A stretch of 64,000 nt of DNA from Galeruca laticollis (GCA_963921935.1 OY998185.1:30968487-31032486), one strand, 5' to 3'. Shown: positions 35,241 through 46,755, counted from the first letter of the stretch. Numbers and translations: made by a program. Notes: generated by a model from the letters alone, not told the origin.

Positions 35241-35309
35241 AGTTATTACTATTTTTTGGAACAATATTCAACAGATTACCCACTAACTCATTACTAATAA
35301 ATAACTTAA

Positions 35310-36150
35310 TATTTCAAAACACAAATTCAAAATGTCCTCCATCTCGTTCCATACATTTCACCGTCCCGGAATTCGTTTCTCTTTGAATATTTCGGAGCGT
35401 ACCTTGGTTAATAGCATATACGCAATCCCATATGCATTGTTCTAAATGTGCGACGTCTCTGAAGGGTGTTACTCGATAAATTTTGTTATTTGAATAGCCC
35501 CATAATAAAATGTCCAGAGGGCATAGGTCCGGGGACCGTCTTGTTGGAAATGAAGATTGGATCGCTTAGCCAGTGGGATACCATCCAAAAATTTGGTTAA
35601 TTCATTTTCCAACAAAGTTGAATAACGCCTGGCATTCAGGTTTTCTCTAAAGAAAAATGAACCAATAATTTGACAATTCCAAATTCCGCACCATACATTA
35701 ACCTTGAGTGGGAGTTTGTGTCTGCCCATCAACGACAGTTTTGTGAGCTTACTGTTCCATTTGATGTGAAAGTAGATTCGTCGGAAAATAAAACATTTTC
35801 TGTGAAATTTGGATTATCTTCTATAATTCAAAAACCAAACCGGACGTCAAAATATTTTTCTTCAGAACTTGAATAAATTTAGGCTTGCACGGGTGAAGTT
35901 TGTTTGTCGCATTGTTTTGATTAAGATGCATATAGTTAATGTCGTATCAGTCATGTGATGGAAAAGACTTAGCGTTTCTACTTGTAGTTACCTTAAACTT
36001 CTTTAATAATTTTGCTACATTTCTAAAATGGACGTTTTTGCCAGGATATTTTTGGTTAAAAATATTAGCAGCTTCTCTTGAACATTGATAATTTTCTCCG
36101 CAAATTAGAACCAACTCTATTTTTTCTTCACGTGACAGTATAGAAGGCAT
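35310..36150 (-). pseudogene. Decayed mariner-like transposase
   Basis: The ATG at 36150 opens MPSILSREEKIELVLICGEN, AANIFNQKYPGKNVHFRNVAKLLKKF, the DUF4817-type DNA-binding start. After several hundred bases of frame breaks, the 35732-35469 frame gives VNVWCGIWNCQIIGSFFFRENLNARRY and LHFQQDG (second Asp). It then jumps to an LDILLWGY-like stretch, so the segment between the second and third catalytic acids is deleted. Traces to about 35310 match the usual end (LRNI.RE...C.....GHFE). Confidence 0.7.
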
Positions 36151-36958
36151 TTTTAGTTATAGATAGATAGATAGATATGAAAATATCTTTGCAGAATGTG
36201 TAAATAGAAGTAAACTTAACGAAAACGGAGAATTACGGATCAAATGCAACAATGATGTTAAACGAGTATTCGTTTATGATTTTAAAGCCCACTTAGTTAA
36301 TTTAAAACTTTGTATTGCGGCAAAGTATTTGAGAAAAATGGGTTCAAGGATGATGAAAGTATAATACTAGGAATCGTTGTGAAATGTATGCAGACCTTTC
36401 AAAGATAATAAATTATCTTGTATTCATATTATCGCATTGTTTTTTTATAAATATTGTCCAAACATGAATCATTACGCTTATTAAATAATAATTATTAATG
36501 TAAGTTGTCATGTTCTGGAACTTTGATGAAATATTACATAAAAAAAATTAATATCGGCCCTTTTCAATTGTAATATCACAATTAAATTGTTTGAAACTGC
36601 ACAAACTGACAAGATACAAAAAAATTTCACGCGTTCAACGAATATTTTCATTTTATTATATATGAATGACCTCAATCAATATTTCTGAATTGTTTTACCC
36701 TCACACATTAAACATGGCGAAAAGTACGGATTTTTTTATTTTTTTGTTTTTTTTGCTCGAAATTTCATAAATGGCCCTAAAATATCATTCTAATCACTTT
36801 TTCCAAACAACTTTTTCGATATTTTGCCTCCATCACAGTGGCATCGTGAGTGACGTCAGAATGTCTTTTCAGATTAGCGACCATGCAGGATCGATGGCAT
36901 ACATTAAATTTTCCTATATCCTACAACTAAAAATGTTTGCCATATGTAGCGAACATTA

Positions 36959-38371
36959 AGGGGGATACGATATATTATACCTACCTACTGCTTCATTTTA
37001 AAAATAGTAATCACAAAATAAAGTTACGTAGATACTCATCAGGTACGAGTATATAAAAAAATAGAACGAATAGTAATGAACAACAAAAATACAAAACAAA
37101 TAAAAAAACAAATGTAAGAAAATAACTGTTATAGGTATATAAAAAATCGTTTTAAATCTGAATCTGATAAAGTATTATCCTTTTTTGGTATATACATATC
37201 ATTAGTATGTAAATGTATTACTTCTTTTGTAAAGTTAGCATTAGTACAATTTGCTTTTCTCGACTGCAAATACATAATTTTGTGTGTGTAGATGTCTCAC
37301 ATACTAGTTGTGGCTAGTTTGTTTCTTTCGTTAGTTTTCATTAGATAGGTAGGTAATAAGAGAAATCTCTTAAATTAATTTAAACAGAGCGTTTGGAAAT
37401 ATCATGCGAGATATGATTAATTAAAAATTAATAATAATAATAAACAAGTGTCATAATTTTTTTCATCAATATGCAAATCAGTAGATCTCCTGAAAATATA
37501 GTAAAACCGGCAACCATGTAAGACCGTTTCTATTTCAGATTTTATGAAAGACTAAAATATGTTATCTAAGTATGTTTTTATAATGTCTGCTGTGGAATCG
37601 CCGCCTTAATGTTTTTGCTAATAGCGGCGTTCTTATAGTTTTTTTTATTATTTCCAACATGCAGTTGTTGGGTTAAAAATATTTATACATATAGATTATT
37701 TTCTATAGAAACCACATAAATGCAATATACCTTGAAAATAATATATTGAATTGAATTGTGATGGTGGAGCAAAATGTAAAAAATTCTTGTTTTTTACATT
37801 TTTCTCTTGGAATATTGAATTATATAGATACGTTATTTATAATCATTTAATGCAATAAAACGTATTTTAAAAAAATAGCAGATAGTGTACACTTTGCCAT
37901 TTCACTACCGAATTTTCAGAGCACACTCTGATAGATTACAGAAATCATCAGAAATGTATTCTGGACTGAGAAAGATGTGTCATATTTGCTGTACCTATGT
38001 TTGTACAGGAGCAATATTAATATTATCTAATACCTATGCACTATTTAGAATCAGTTGTCTTAGCGACGGGCCTGGCTCAGTGGCGGATCTAGGGGCGAGT
38101 GGGCCTCAGGACATTTCTTACAGGTACACTGAGTAACACGTAAAAAGTAAGAAAATTAAAACGTTTTCCATTCAGGACAAAAACTAATACAAAACGAAAA
38201 CTTAAATTTTTTTGTATCATAAAAAGTGTCAAAACAAAAATATGTTTTATTCAGCTACTTAATTCCAAACCAATATCTAGATTGGTATTTTCCGTATTAC
38301 ATTGAAAGGAAATAAATGAAATACTTTATATAAAATATAAAAACTAATAATAAACTAAAATCTAGAACTAC
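36959..38371. other. No gene seen
   Basis: AT-rich spacer. CAGTGGCGGATCTAGGGGC near 38078 resembles a phrase common in dispersed insect repeats, but no element could be delimited. Confidence 0.35.
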
Positions 38372-39425
38372 GTTCTTTTTCTGACTTTAGTATTGGCAAA
38401 GTAATCTATGAGATCTTTTAAATCTAACTTCGCTGCGATATTATATTCTACATTTAAAATAGATTGATCACGATCATTGTTGACCTAATGCAATTTCTTA
38501 ACATTTTCAATTTACTAAAGGATCTTTCCAATTGCGCAACAGTTACGCACAGGTAGGGTAAAAAATAGAAGAAACATAACATAAACTTCAGGAAAATCAA
38601 GTTTCATATACGAATACTATTTGGAAAAGTTTCCTCTTCATATCTTTTTTGAAGTCATCTCTTTAACTAGTTCAAGTAACATATCAATATTGATTGACAA
38701 CACCGTTAGTAAAAATTTCCCGATGTTTTCGAAATTAGTATTGTTGCAACAAATAATATTCATTTGATTGATTGCATAGCAGAAAACCTCTATTCAATTT
38801 GATTGGTATTGGTATCAATTGAATAGTAATATACCCGGACTTTGAAGTAATCTTCTCTATTATCAAATTGCTATTCCAAAGCAAGCTCAACAATTTGTTT
38901 TGGTACTTTTCGTTGCCTTTTAAATTGAAATACTAGCTCTATATTGCATTTAATTGCAAGAGTTATTGGTTCAGATATTCAATCATTATACGCTTCTTGA
39001 GCTCTTAAAGCAGAAATGTAGGTCAATGTATTTCTTAAGACTGTTGCGCCGCCGATATAAATATCAATTCTTTGTAAAAATCTTGATACGTGGTTTACTT
39101 GAGATAAAGTTTTGAAGATAAAAATATTAATAAAAACAAATTCAAAGTTGGCCATTTTCTTTTTCAGATTTTTAGCTTCCATGGTTGCTTCCTTTTTCTG
39201 CGATTTCGATTCAATATCTGAAGAGCTTTTAGAATATCGAACAATCGAATTTTTATTGCCATAATTGATTGAATACTTCCTGACCAACATGTAGGGTTAA
39301 GTAATTTCTGATTCCCCAGTAAAAGAAGACGAAAGCTCCCATCGTTTGATAATAGATCCAAAAAACGACGATCGACGAAAATATGATAAATGAAATCCCC
39401 AATTTCCGCATATTTCATAAATTTG
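38372..39425 (-). pseudogene. hAT/ZMYM-type transposase relic
   Basis: Minus-strand pieces follow the order of a hAT-superfamily (zinc-finger MYM1-like) protein. LLNPTCWSGSIQSIMAIKIR corresponds to the TRW.SR region; FDILKALQILN, then EATMEAKNLKKKMANFEFVF and VSRFLQRIDIYIGGATVLRN follow. After frame breaks come LELVKEM and NVEYNIAAKLDLKDLIDYFA, NTKVRKR, the C-terminal dimerisation region. At least four stops or frameshifts occur. The N-terminal zinc finger and the first catalytic Asp region are absent. Confidence 0.65.
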
Positions 39426-39594
39426 CAAAAAATGAATTTTTTGATTATATCGCAGTATTACATAGAAACATAATTGTTATTATATTTGGAATAAATTGTA
39501 GCGACATAAAAGTCAATGACATTCAATGATATATTTAAAAAAAATTCCAAAATGTTTCGTTTACGCAACGTTGGGGACTAATGGGTTAATTAGA

Positions 39595-39991
39595 AAATTT
39601 ATTACAATAACATACCATTAAAGCCATTCTGATTACATGAATGCAAACATTCTTCCATGTTTCTGGTGTGACTCTAGCAAATGTGTCATCTGTCAACTTT
39701 AACACGTCACCTACCTTAAAAGTTGTATTACGCACTCCAACTTCATTTTATAATAGCCCACATCTTTTCTATTGGATTCAATTTTGGATCAGGTGGTGGC
39801 AAACGTAACACGGAAGGACCGTGTTCAGCTAACAACTTATAAACAACATAATTTTTAAATATTGGTTTATTTAGCTGTATTTTCCTGTAAAGTTCCGGCT
39901 TAATATCAGTATAATCAAAATGAATACTTCTTTCCCGTAACCATATTTGCATATCTGCCTTTTTCCAAGTAGACGTTGGGTTACGTTCCAC
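39595..39991 (-). pseudogene. Tc1/mariner-type DDE transposase, C-terminal end
   Basis: The frame from 39991 reads TSTWKKADMQIWLRERSIHF, IKPELYRKIQLNKPIF, YKLLAEHGPSVLRLPPPDPK and LNPIEKMWAIIK. After a frameshift it continues NTTFKVGDVLKLTDDTFARV and TPETWKNVCIHV. The LRLPP..P.LNPIE.MWA..K motif contains the final catalytic Glu region of Tc1-like transposases. The usual YHPDLNPIE has become PDPKLNPIE. The upstream two thirds are missing. Confidence 0.7.
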
Positions 39992-40039
39992 AGATCGTTA
40001 TATGATTCATTATTAATAACTATTACAAAGTATTTACTA

Positions 40040-40192
40040 TCTCGACCCATACTTCGTGGAATCTACCCATATTACTGTTTTAAATGAAGCTTACTGTTTC
40101 TAGATAATTCCACAATATATTGAAAAAATGTTAGAAATTTTAAGAAATTTGACAATTGTTTCGATATTAAATGTCATCGTCAGAATGACAGA
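40040..40192 (-). repeat. Hammerhead-containing dispersed repeat, copy D
   Basis: Minus-strand order: hammerhead core, AAATTTCTTAAAATTTC, the CAATATATTGTGGAATTATC block, TTCATTTAAAACAGTAATATG, TAGATTCCACGAAGTATGGG, TCGAGATAG. This is the fullest copy in the window and defines the family with copies A (1-120), B (27965-28120) and C (35060-35240). Confidence 0.7.
40151..40183 (-). ncRNA. Hammerhead-ribozyme-like motif with intact core
   Basis: On the minus strand: CTGACGA (40177-40183), a short helix II of TGACATTTAATATC, GAAA (40059-style core at 40159-40162), then a palindromic ACAATTGT whose halves can form helix III, and C at 40151, giving a GTC cleavage triplet. Helix I has only two clear pairs next to the core. 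All invariant core bases are present. Confidence 0.6.
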
Positions 40193-41053
40193 ATATACAT
40201 TCCATTTGATGCCTACCTGATGATTAATAATTATTTTTGGCTAGACTTAATATATGTTAATAGAAAAAAGAAGAATATATGATATTACAATTATTAAAGC
40301 GTAGATATTATTAGCCCTATGGGGATATCCTGGATATCTTTTTTCCCAATTAAGATAAGTATAACTGTGCAATGATATAGAAAACCAGGAAAACTATATC
40401 TGCTGATTTTCAAAATTATCACTTAAGAAGACAGTTTAAAAGTGGAGAACTCCCTAGATTTATCTGTTCATTGACAACTTGATATTATGGGTTTCTTAAG
40501 TGTCTTCTAATTTCCAATTCTTCATGGAAATCCAGTTCTTGTGTCTGATTTGTGAATACAATTTCAAAAAAAATTACAATATTGCTAACCTGAAATTGAC
40601 AATATTGTTTAATCAATTTATTTTTCTCGAGATTCTATATTCTACTCACATTACAGCTAGAACTTGCTATCAGAGCCTTTAAAAAGACATTTTTACGATA
40701 ATGTTCAGAAATACAGCATAAAAGCAACTACAAAAATATAACAATATACGAAAAACGATGTTTTGTTGTTGTTCAATGCCGTCAGCCCTGTCATCGTCCA
40801 TAAATTCCAATTGGAATTTATGGACGATGGCCCTGTTATAAGAGGCGGTTCGTTTTCATTTTCGTCGTTTGTGCATCGGATATTACGAGATAGTCAATCC
40901 CCAAACTTATATTATTTGGGTTGCATACTTGGTCTAATGGTCTTGCATTCGGTACGTCAAACTTTATACCATGGAATAATTTCTTTGCTTCAAACAGCTG
41001 TGTTTATATCAAAATCAAACAAAATAACGTTAAGTTTAAAAGTTTTTTTCAAA
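40193..41053. other. No gene seen; 38-bp perfect palindrome
   Basis: CATCGTCCATAAATTCCAA at 40792-40810 is followed without spacer by its exact complement (40811-40829). CCCTG lies just outside both arms in the same direction. The open frame from 40763 that reads through this segment into the zinc-finger ORF has no coding character before 41054. Confidence 0.6.
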
Positions 41054-41449
41054 ATGAATGAGAAATCAGTGTGTACTGAGTGCAAGTCATCTTTCAAGCG
41101 AATATATGGGTTGCGGAAACAAGTAAAAATATTTCATGAGGGAAGACTTGATGATCTAGCTCCACTTAAAAAGTGTATGAAGACTTACAACTTCAGTTGT
41201 GATATCTACAAGAAAAATTTCAACCACAAGAATCATCTCCATAAAAAGACTCATGGCATTTTATTAGTAGATTCCTCAGAATCATCTCCAAAAAATGCAA
41301 AGAAGTGCCCTCTCTGTAGTTTCAAAAATTCGGCTAAAATACAATTACACAGTCACTTTAAGGAGAACCACGACATTGAAACGTCTACTGAAAACTTTGT
41401 TTTTGCGACAAAGGACGATTTTGAATCACGGAAAAATGAAATTGTATGA
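41054..41449 (+). CDS. Degenerate C2H2 zinc-finger protein fragment
   Basis: Starting at ATG 41054 (context TTTCAAAATG, a good insect start), 131 aa are encoded. Three finger-like units are visible: CTECKSSFKRIYGLRKQVKIFH, with one ligand His replaced by Gln; FSCDIYKKNFNHKNHLHKKTH, with one Cys replaced by Tyr; and an intact CPLCSFKNSAKIQLHSHF...H. The end, FVFATKDDFESRKNEIV, resembles the segment linking N-terminal fingers to a larger domain in some repetitive insect proteins. An AATAAA lies at 41459. It is probably a truncated or decayed gene, or one exon, since GTATGA at the end could be a weak donor. Confidence 0.5.
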   Translation: MNEKSVCTECKSSFKRIYGLRKQVKIFHEGRLDDLAPLKKCMKTYNFSCDIYKKNFNHKNHLHKKTHGILLVDSSESSPKNAKKCPLCSFKNSAKIQLHSHFKENHDIETSTENFVFATKDDFESRKNEIV

Positions 41450-41654
41450 TCTGATTTTAATAAACTTGCACATGCTTTTCTTATTCAAACTGTGAACCTG
41501 TTAGTAATAAAAACTGTCTATGGTTTTTAAAATTAGTTTTAGAATATGATTATGATTGATGTTAAGTATTATACTTTTTTAAATTAAGTATTACATTGTT
41601 CCCACTTTTTTCATATTCTACACATGGATGCATTTTTATTTTATTAACATCAAA
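41450..41654. other. No gene seen
   Basis: AT-rich DNA between the zinc-finger ORF and array 2, with AATAAA-type signals at 41459 and near 41508. Confidence 0.4.
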
Positions 41655-44600
41655 CTAACATACTTCCATATTTGATGAAAAAGAATTTTTCACGGGAATG
41701 TATTGATGAATGATTATTTTTCATTTTAATCTAAATCAGTCATCCCCCACCTACCCCTTAAGGGCGGGGGTGGGAGTGACTTTGTAAAATAATCGTAAAA
41801 AAAAATTTTTAAATTTGGAATCAAATTCTACGTAATTTTTTACGTATACACCTAAAATTTCACTTTGAAATCTTTTTTTTATAATGTTATGCAAAAAATT
41901 GATTATACAATGGTGTAGGACTCTCGGGTCTAGCATACTTCCATATTTGATAGAAAACAATTTTTCACGGGAATGTATTGATGAATGATTATCCTTTATT
42001 TTAACTTAAATCAGTTATCCCCCACCCAACCCCCTAAAGGTGGGGTTGGGGGTGACTTTGTAAAATAGTTGTAAAAATAAATTAGAATTGGAATCAAATT
42101 CCACGTAATATATTACGTATACACCTAAAATTTCATATTGGTAACTATTTTTTATTAAGTTATGCAAATAAAATGTTATCAAAAAATTGATTATCCAATG
42201 GTGCAGGACTCTCGGGAAGTATATATTTGATAAAAACATTTTTTTCACGGGAATGTATTGATGAATGATTATTTTTCATTTTATCCCAAATCAGTCAAAA
42301 TGTTTCACGGAAATGTATTGATGAATGATTATCCTTCATTTTAACGTAAATCAGTCATACCCCCCCCCCCCCAACCCCTAAGGGCCTGGGATGGTGACAC
42401 GTTTTATTGAATATCTTTGGCAATAATGAAGAAAAAATATGAAAATTGGTATACATACTAAAAAAAGGGTTTATGATTCGATGACACACTCAAAATCACC
42501 CCAACCCTAATATTTCCCAAACACCCGCCCCCTCTACCCTTATGGTATGAAATAAGCGTGTAATCATTTTTTAATTTGAATTTTATTTTATTAAATATAC
42601 ATATGCCAAGTAGTAAATTTTAATTCTTATTCGTAAAGCCGCAATAGCGATTTTTATTTTCATTAAAAAATCAATTTTTTTATTACATTTTTTTTGCATA
42701 ACTTCATAAAAAAAAGTAATCGAAATGAAATTTTAGGTGTATACATAAAATATTACGTGAAATTTGATTCCAAATTCAAAAATTTATTTTTACCACCATT
42801 TAACAAAGTCACCCTCGCCCCCGCCCTTAGGGGATGGGTGGGGGATGACTGATTTGGGATAAAATGAAAAATAATCATTCATTAACACATTCCCGTGAAA
42901 AATTTTGTTTAGTAAATATGGAAGTATGCTAGACCCGATAGTGGTGCACCATTGAATAATCAATTTTTTAATAACATATTATTTGCATAACTTTATAAAG
43001 AAAAGTTATAAAAATGATATTTTAGCTGTATACGTGAAACATTACGTATAATTTGATTCCAAATTTACAAAGTAATTTTTACGACTATTTTACACCCCCG
43101 CCCTTTGCGGGTGGGCGGGGGATGACTGAGTTAGGTTAAAATGGAGGTAATTCATTCATCAAAACATTCCCGTGAATTTATTTTATCAAATATGGAAGTA
43201 TGCTAGACCCCATTTTTCTTGCATAACTTTATAAAAAAAATAGTTACAAAAATGAAATTTTAGGAGTATACGTAAAAAATTACGTGAAATTTGATTCCAA
43301 ATTAAAAAAATTCATTTTTACGACTATTTTACAAAGTCACCCCCAACCCCGCCTTATGGGGGTGGGTGGGAGATGACTGATTAAGGTTGAAATGAAAAAT
43401 AATCATTCATCAATACATTCCCGTTAAATTTTTTTTTACCAAATATGGAAGTATGCTATACCCGAGACTCCTACACCATTGAATAATCAATTTTTTGATA
43501 ACATTTTTTGTGCATAAATTTATAAAAAAAAGTTATCAATATGAAATTTTAGGTGTATAAGTAAACAATTACGTGTAATTTGATTCCAAATTAAGACATT
43601 TATTTTTACGACTATTTCACAAAGTCACCCCCACCCCCGCCTTTAGGGGATGGGTGAGCTCTGACTGATTTAGGTTAAAATGAGAAATAATCATCCATCA
43701 ATACTTTCCCGTGAAAAATTTTTTTCTATCAAATATGGAACTATGCTAGTCCCGGGAGTCCTACACCATTGAATAATCAATTTTTTATAACATTTTTTTG
43801 CATAACTTTATAAAAAAAGTTATCAAAATGAAATTTTAGTAGTATACTTAAAAAATTACGTGTAATTTGATTCTAAATTAAAACATTTATTTTTACGACA
43901 ATTTTACCAAGTCACCCTCACCCCCGCCTTTAGGGGATGGGTGAGCTCCGACTGATTTAGGTTAAAATGAGAAATAATCATCCATCAATACTTTCCCGTG
44001 AAAAAAATTTTTCTATCAAATATGGAACTATGCTAGACCCGAGAGTCCTACACCATTGAATAATCAATTTTTTGATAACATTTTTTTGCATTACTTTATA
44101 AAAAAAGTTATCAAAATGAAATTTCAGTAGTATACGTAAAAAATTACGTGTAATTTGATTCTAAATTAAAACATTTATTTTTACGACTATTTTACAAAGT
44201 CACCCCCACCCCCACCCCCACCTTTACGGGGTGGGTGAGGGATGACTGAATTAGGTTAATATGAAAAATAATCATTCATCAATACATTCCCGTGAAAAAT
44301 TTTTTTCTATCAAATATGGAAGTATGCTAGATCCGAGAGTCCCACACCATTGAATAATCAATTTTTTGATAACATTTTTTTTGCATAACTTTATAAAAAA
44401 AAGTTATCAAAATGAAATTTCAGTAGTATACGTAAAAAATTACGTGTAATTTGATTCTAAATCAAAACATTTATTTTTACGACTATTTCACAAAGTCACC
44501 CCCACTCCCACCTTTACGGGGTGGGTGAGGGATGACTGAATTAGGTTAATATGAAAAATAATCATTCATCAATACATTCCCGTGAAATTTTTTTTCTATC

Positions 44601-45490
44601 AGATATGGAAGTATGCTAGATCCGAGAGTCCCACACCATTGAATAATCAATTTTTTGATAACATTTTTTTTGCATAACTTTATAATAAAAAGTTATCAAA
44701 ATGAAATTTCAGTAGTATACGTAAACAATTACGTGTAATTTGATTCTAAATTAAAACATGTATTTTTACGACAATTTTACAAAGTAACCCCCACCCCCAC
44801 CTTTACGGGCTGGGTGAGGGATGACTGAATTAGGTTAATATGAAAAATAATCATTCATCAATACATTCCCGTGAAAGTTTTTTTCTATCAAATATGGAAG
44901 TATGCTAGATCCGGGAGTCCCACACCATTGAATAATCAATTTTTTGATAACATTTTTTTGCATAACTTTATAATAAAAAGTTATCAAAATGAAATTTCAG
45001 TAGTATACGTAAAAAATTACGTGTAATTTGATTCTAAATTAAAACATTTATTTTTACGACAATTTTACAAAGTAACCCCCACCCCCACCTTTACGGTGTG
45101 GGTGAGGGATGATTGAATTAGGTTAATATGAGAAATAATCATTCATCAATACATTCCCGTGAAAATTTTTTTCTATCAAATTTGGAAGTATGCTAGATCC
45201 GGGAGTCCCACACCATTGAATAATCAATTTTTTGATAACATTTTTTTTGCATAACTTTATAAAAAAAATTATGAAAATGAAATTTTAGTAGTATATGTAA
45301 AAAATTACGTGTAATTTGATTCTAAATTAAAACATTTATTTTTACGACTATTTTACAAAGTCACCCCCACCCCCGCCTTTAGGGGGTGGGTGTAAGGGAT
45401 GACCTATTTAGGGTTAAATGAAAAATAATCATTCATCAATACATTCCCGTGAAAAATTTTTTTATCAAATATGTTAGTATGCTAGATCCG
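41655..45490. mobile_element. Foldback-like array 2 of the same 290-bp unit family
   Basis: Forward units run from 41655 to about 42380. A non-repeated centre of about 280 bp (42400-42680) follows. Inverted units then extend to 45490, with GCTAGAYCCGRGAGTYC landmarks every 285-295 bp (about 42928, 43452, 43745, 44030, 44325, 44620, 44905, 45195, 45480; one deleted unit near 43200). Unit content equals array 1 (CATACTTCCATATTTGAT, AATGTATTGATG.ATGATTAT, GC-rich hairpin, TTGATTATTCAATGGTG), but sequences are more diverged. The forward arm is short and the inverted arm long, the mirror image of array 1. Confidence 0.8.
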
Positions 45491-45501
45491 AGAGTACACT
45501 T

Positions 45502-45570
45502 CGAGGACAACTTATACAGTATAAGTTATACTCAGTATAAGATATACTCGTCCTCAAACTGAAGTCTGTG

Positions 45571-45573
<3 letters not shown>
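45502..45573. repeat. Terminal motif and hairpins flanking array 2
   Basis: AACTTATAC-A-GTATAAGTT (45509-45527) and TTATACT-C-AGTATAA (45526-45540) are perfect stems with one-base loops, enclosed by GAGGAC and GTCCTC. CCTCAAACTGAAGTCTGTGC then leads into the (TA)n. It is the inverse of the motif at 20370-20390 (TGCACAGACT.CAGTTTG). Confidence 0.65.

Positions 45574-45575
<2 letters not shown>

Positions 45576-45634
<59 letters not shown>
45576..45634. repeat. (TA)n tract
   Basis: TA units between the array 2 terminal motif and a mariner-type end. Confidence 0.95.
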
Positions 45635-45638
<4 letters not shown>

Positions 45639-46691
45639 GCCCCAGGAGTTCGTGCCAAAAACTTGGGAGATGATAGACTGAAAATAATGATGGTATTTAA
45701 ATAAACTTTTTTCTTTACGCTCTTCGTTAACGAACTATAGGGCTCTAAAGTTGGGAATTAAAAATGGTTTTTTATTTATAATTATTAAATGGCTGATTTC
45801 GCAATGAAAACATATCCTATCAATGAGTTCATTTCTTGTATTTACAGGTGTACTGTGGACTAAATTTTTGAGATAACGCAAAAGATGAAAATCGCATGGG
45901 TTGATAACTGGCGAACTTGCTAGCCATAGAAATGGTCCATCCCTTCAAATTTACTTATTTGGAAAAATATTGTTTAGATGGGCACGTACCTCACGACTGA
46001 AGTGAGGGGGTGCTCCATCCTACATAAACCACATACATTGGCGCTTTTGTAAAGGTACATCCTCTAATAAAATTTTCAGAATATGCTGTAAAAATTGTAA
46101 ATAAGACTGTCCGTTTAAATATTAAGTATATAGGGACCAATTAAGCAGTTGCCTATAATACCTGCCCATACGTTGACCATAAACCTTTGTTGGTGTTTAT
46201 TCTTAATACAGGATGCTTCCTGTAATCGTACATTCAAAAAAATAATGTGCATACGCCAATAAGTGTGCAATGCGACATAAAATTGCCCGTATCTCTTAAA
46301 CCGTTAATTTTATTGAGATCTCACCAGAGAACTCTAAAAATATTCATGAAAAAAGTCAGTTCTTGAATTTATAACTGGAATAAATTACATTTACCAAGAA
46401 AGTGCCGCATCCATTGTTGAACTTAGTCCGTACCTGAGTTCACAAGTATTGTATAGACAGTAGTTTATCACGCCAAAAAGTGTGCAATTATGGTGTTTAT
46501 ATCGATGAAAATTTTACTAATTTTCAATCAGCCATTTAATAATTATTATTAAAAAACCATTTTTAACTCCCAAATTCAGATCCCTACAGTTAATTAACAA
46601 AGGGCACGAAGAAACATTTTTATATAAAATAAAATCTTTATTTTTAGTTTTTTTATCATCTCCCAAGTAATTGGTACGAACCCGAATAAAT
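45635..46691 (-). mobile_element. Dead mariner-like element 3 with long TIRs
   Basis: Ends GGGTGCCCCAGGAGTTCG (left) and the inverted right end share CTTGGGAGATGAT, GTTAAAAATGG-like and ATTATTAAATGGCTGATT over about 170 bp (45635-45805 and 46521-46691). Minus-strand transposase remains include LNGQSYLQFLQHILKILLED, DGAPPHFSREVRAHLNNIF (second catalytic Asp) and a decayed third-Asp segment. Stops are frequent. Both ends abut (TA)n, consistent with TA target duplication. Confidence 0.75.
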
Positions 46692-46693
46692 GT

Positions 46694-46754
<61 letters not shown>
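46692..46754. repeat. (TA)n tract
   Basis: TA units separating mariner 3 from the left arm of PLE 2. Confidence 0.95.

Positions 46755-46755
<1 letters not shown>

Larger units (their letters stand above)
34459..36958. mobile_element. 2.5-kb element with TIRs of more than 200 bp
   Basis: ATGTTCGCTACATATGG at 34459 faces CCATATGTAGCGAACAT near 36942-36958. Similarity continues inward over about 230-280 bp (CCTATATACAACAACTAAAAA-type block, CTGCATGGTCG, AAAAAGTGATTA.AATGATATTTTAGG, GAGCAAAAA). It contains a decayed mariner-like transposase on the minus strand and a short dispersed repeat. Whether the transposase belongs to these ends or inserted later cannot be told. Confidence 0.7.

Noticed and set aside
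38078..38115. Boundary of a repeat at GTGGCGGATCTAGGGGC
   Set aside because: The phrase seems familiar from dispersed repeats, but no second copy or terminus in this window supports it.
40763..41053. N-terminal extension of the zinc-finger ORF to ATG 40763
   Set aside because: The extension translates a perfect palindrome and AT-rich DNA without domain character; ATG 41054 has the better context.
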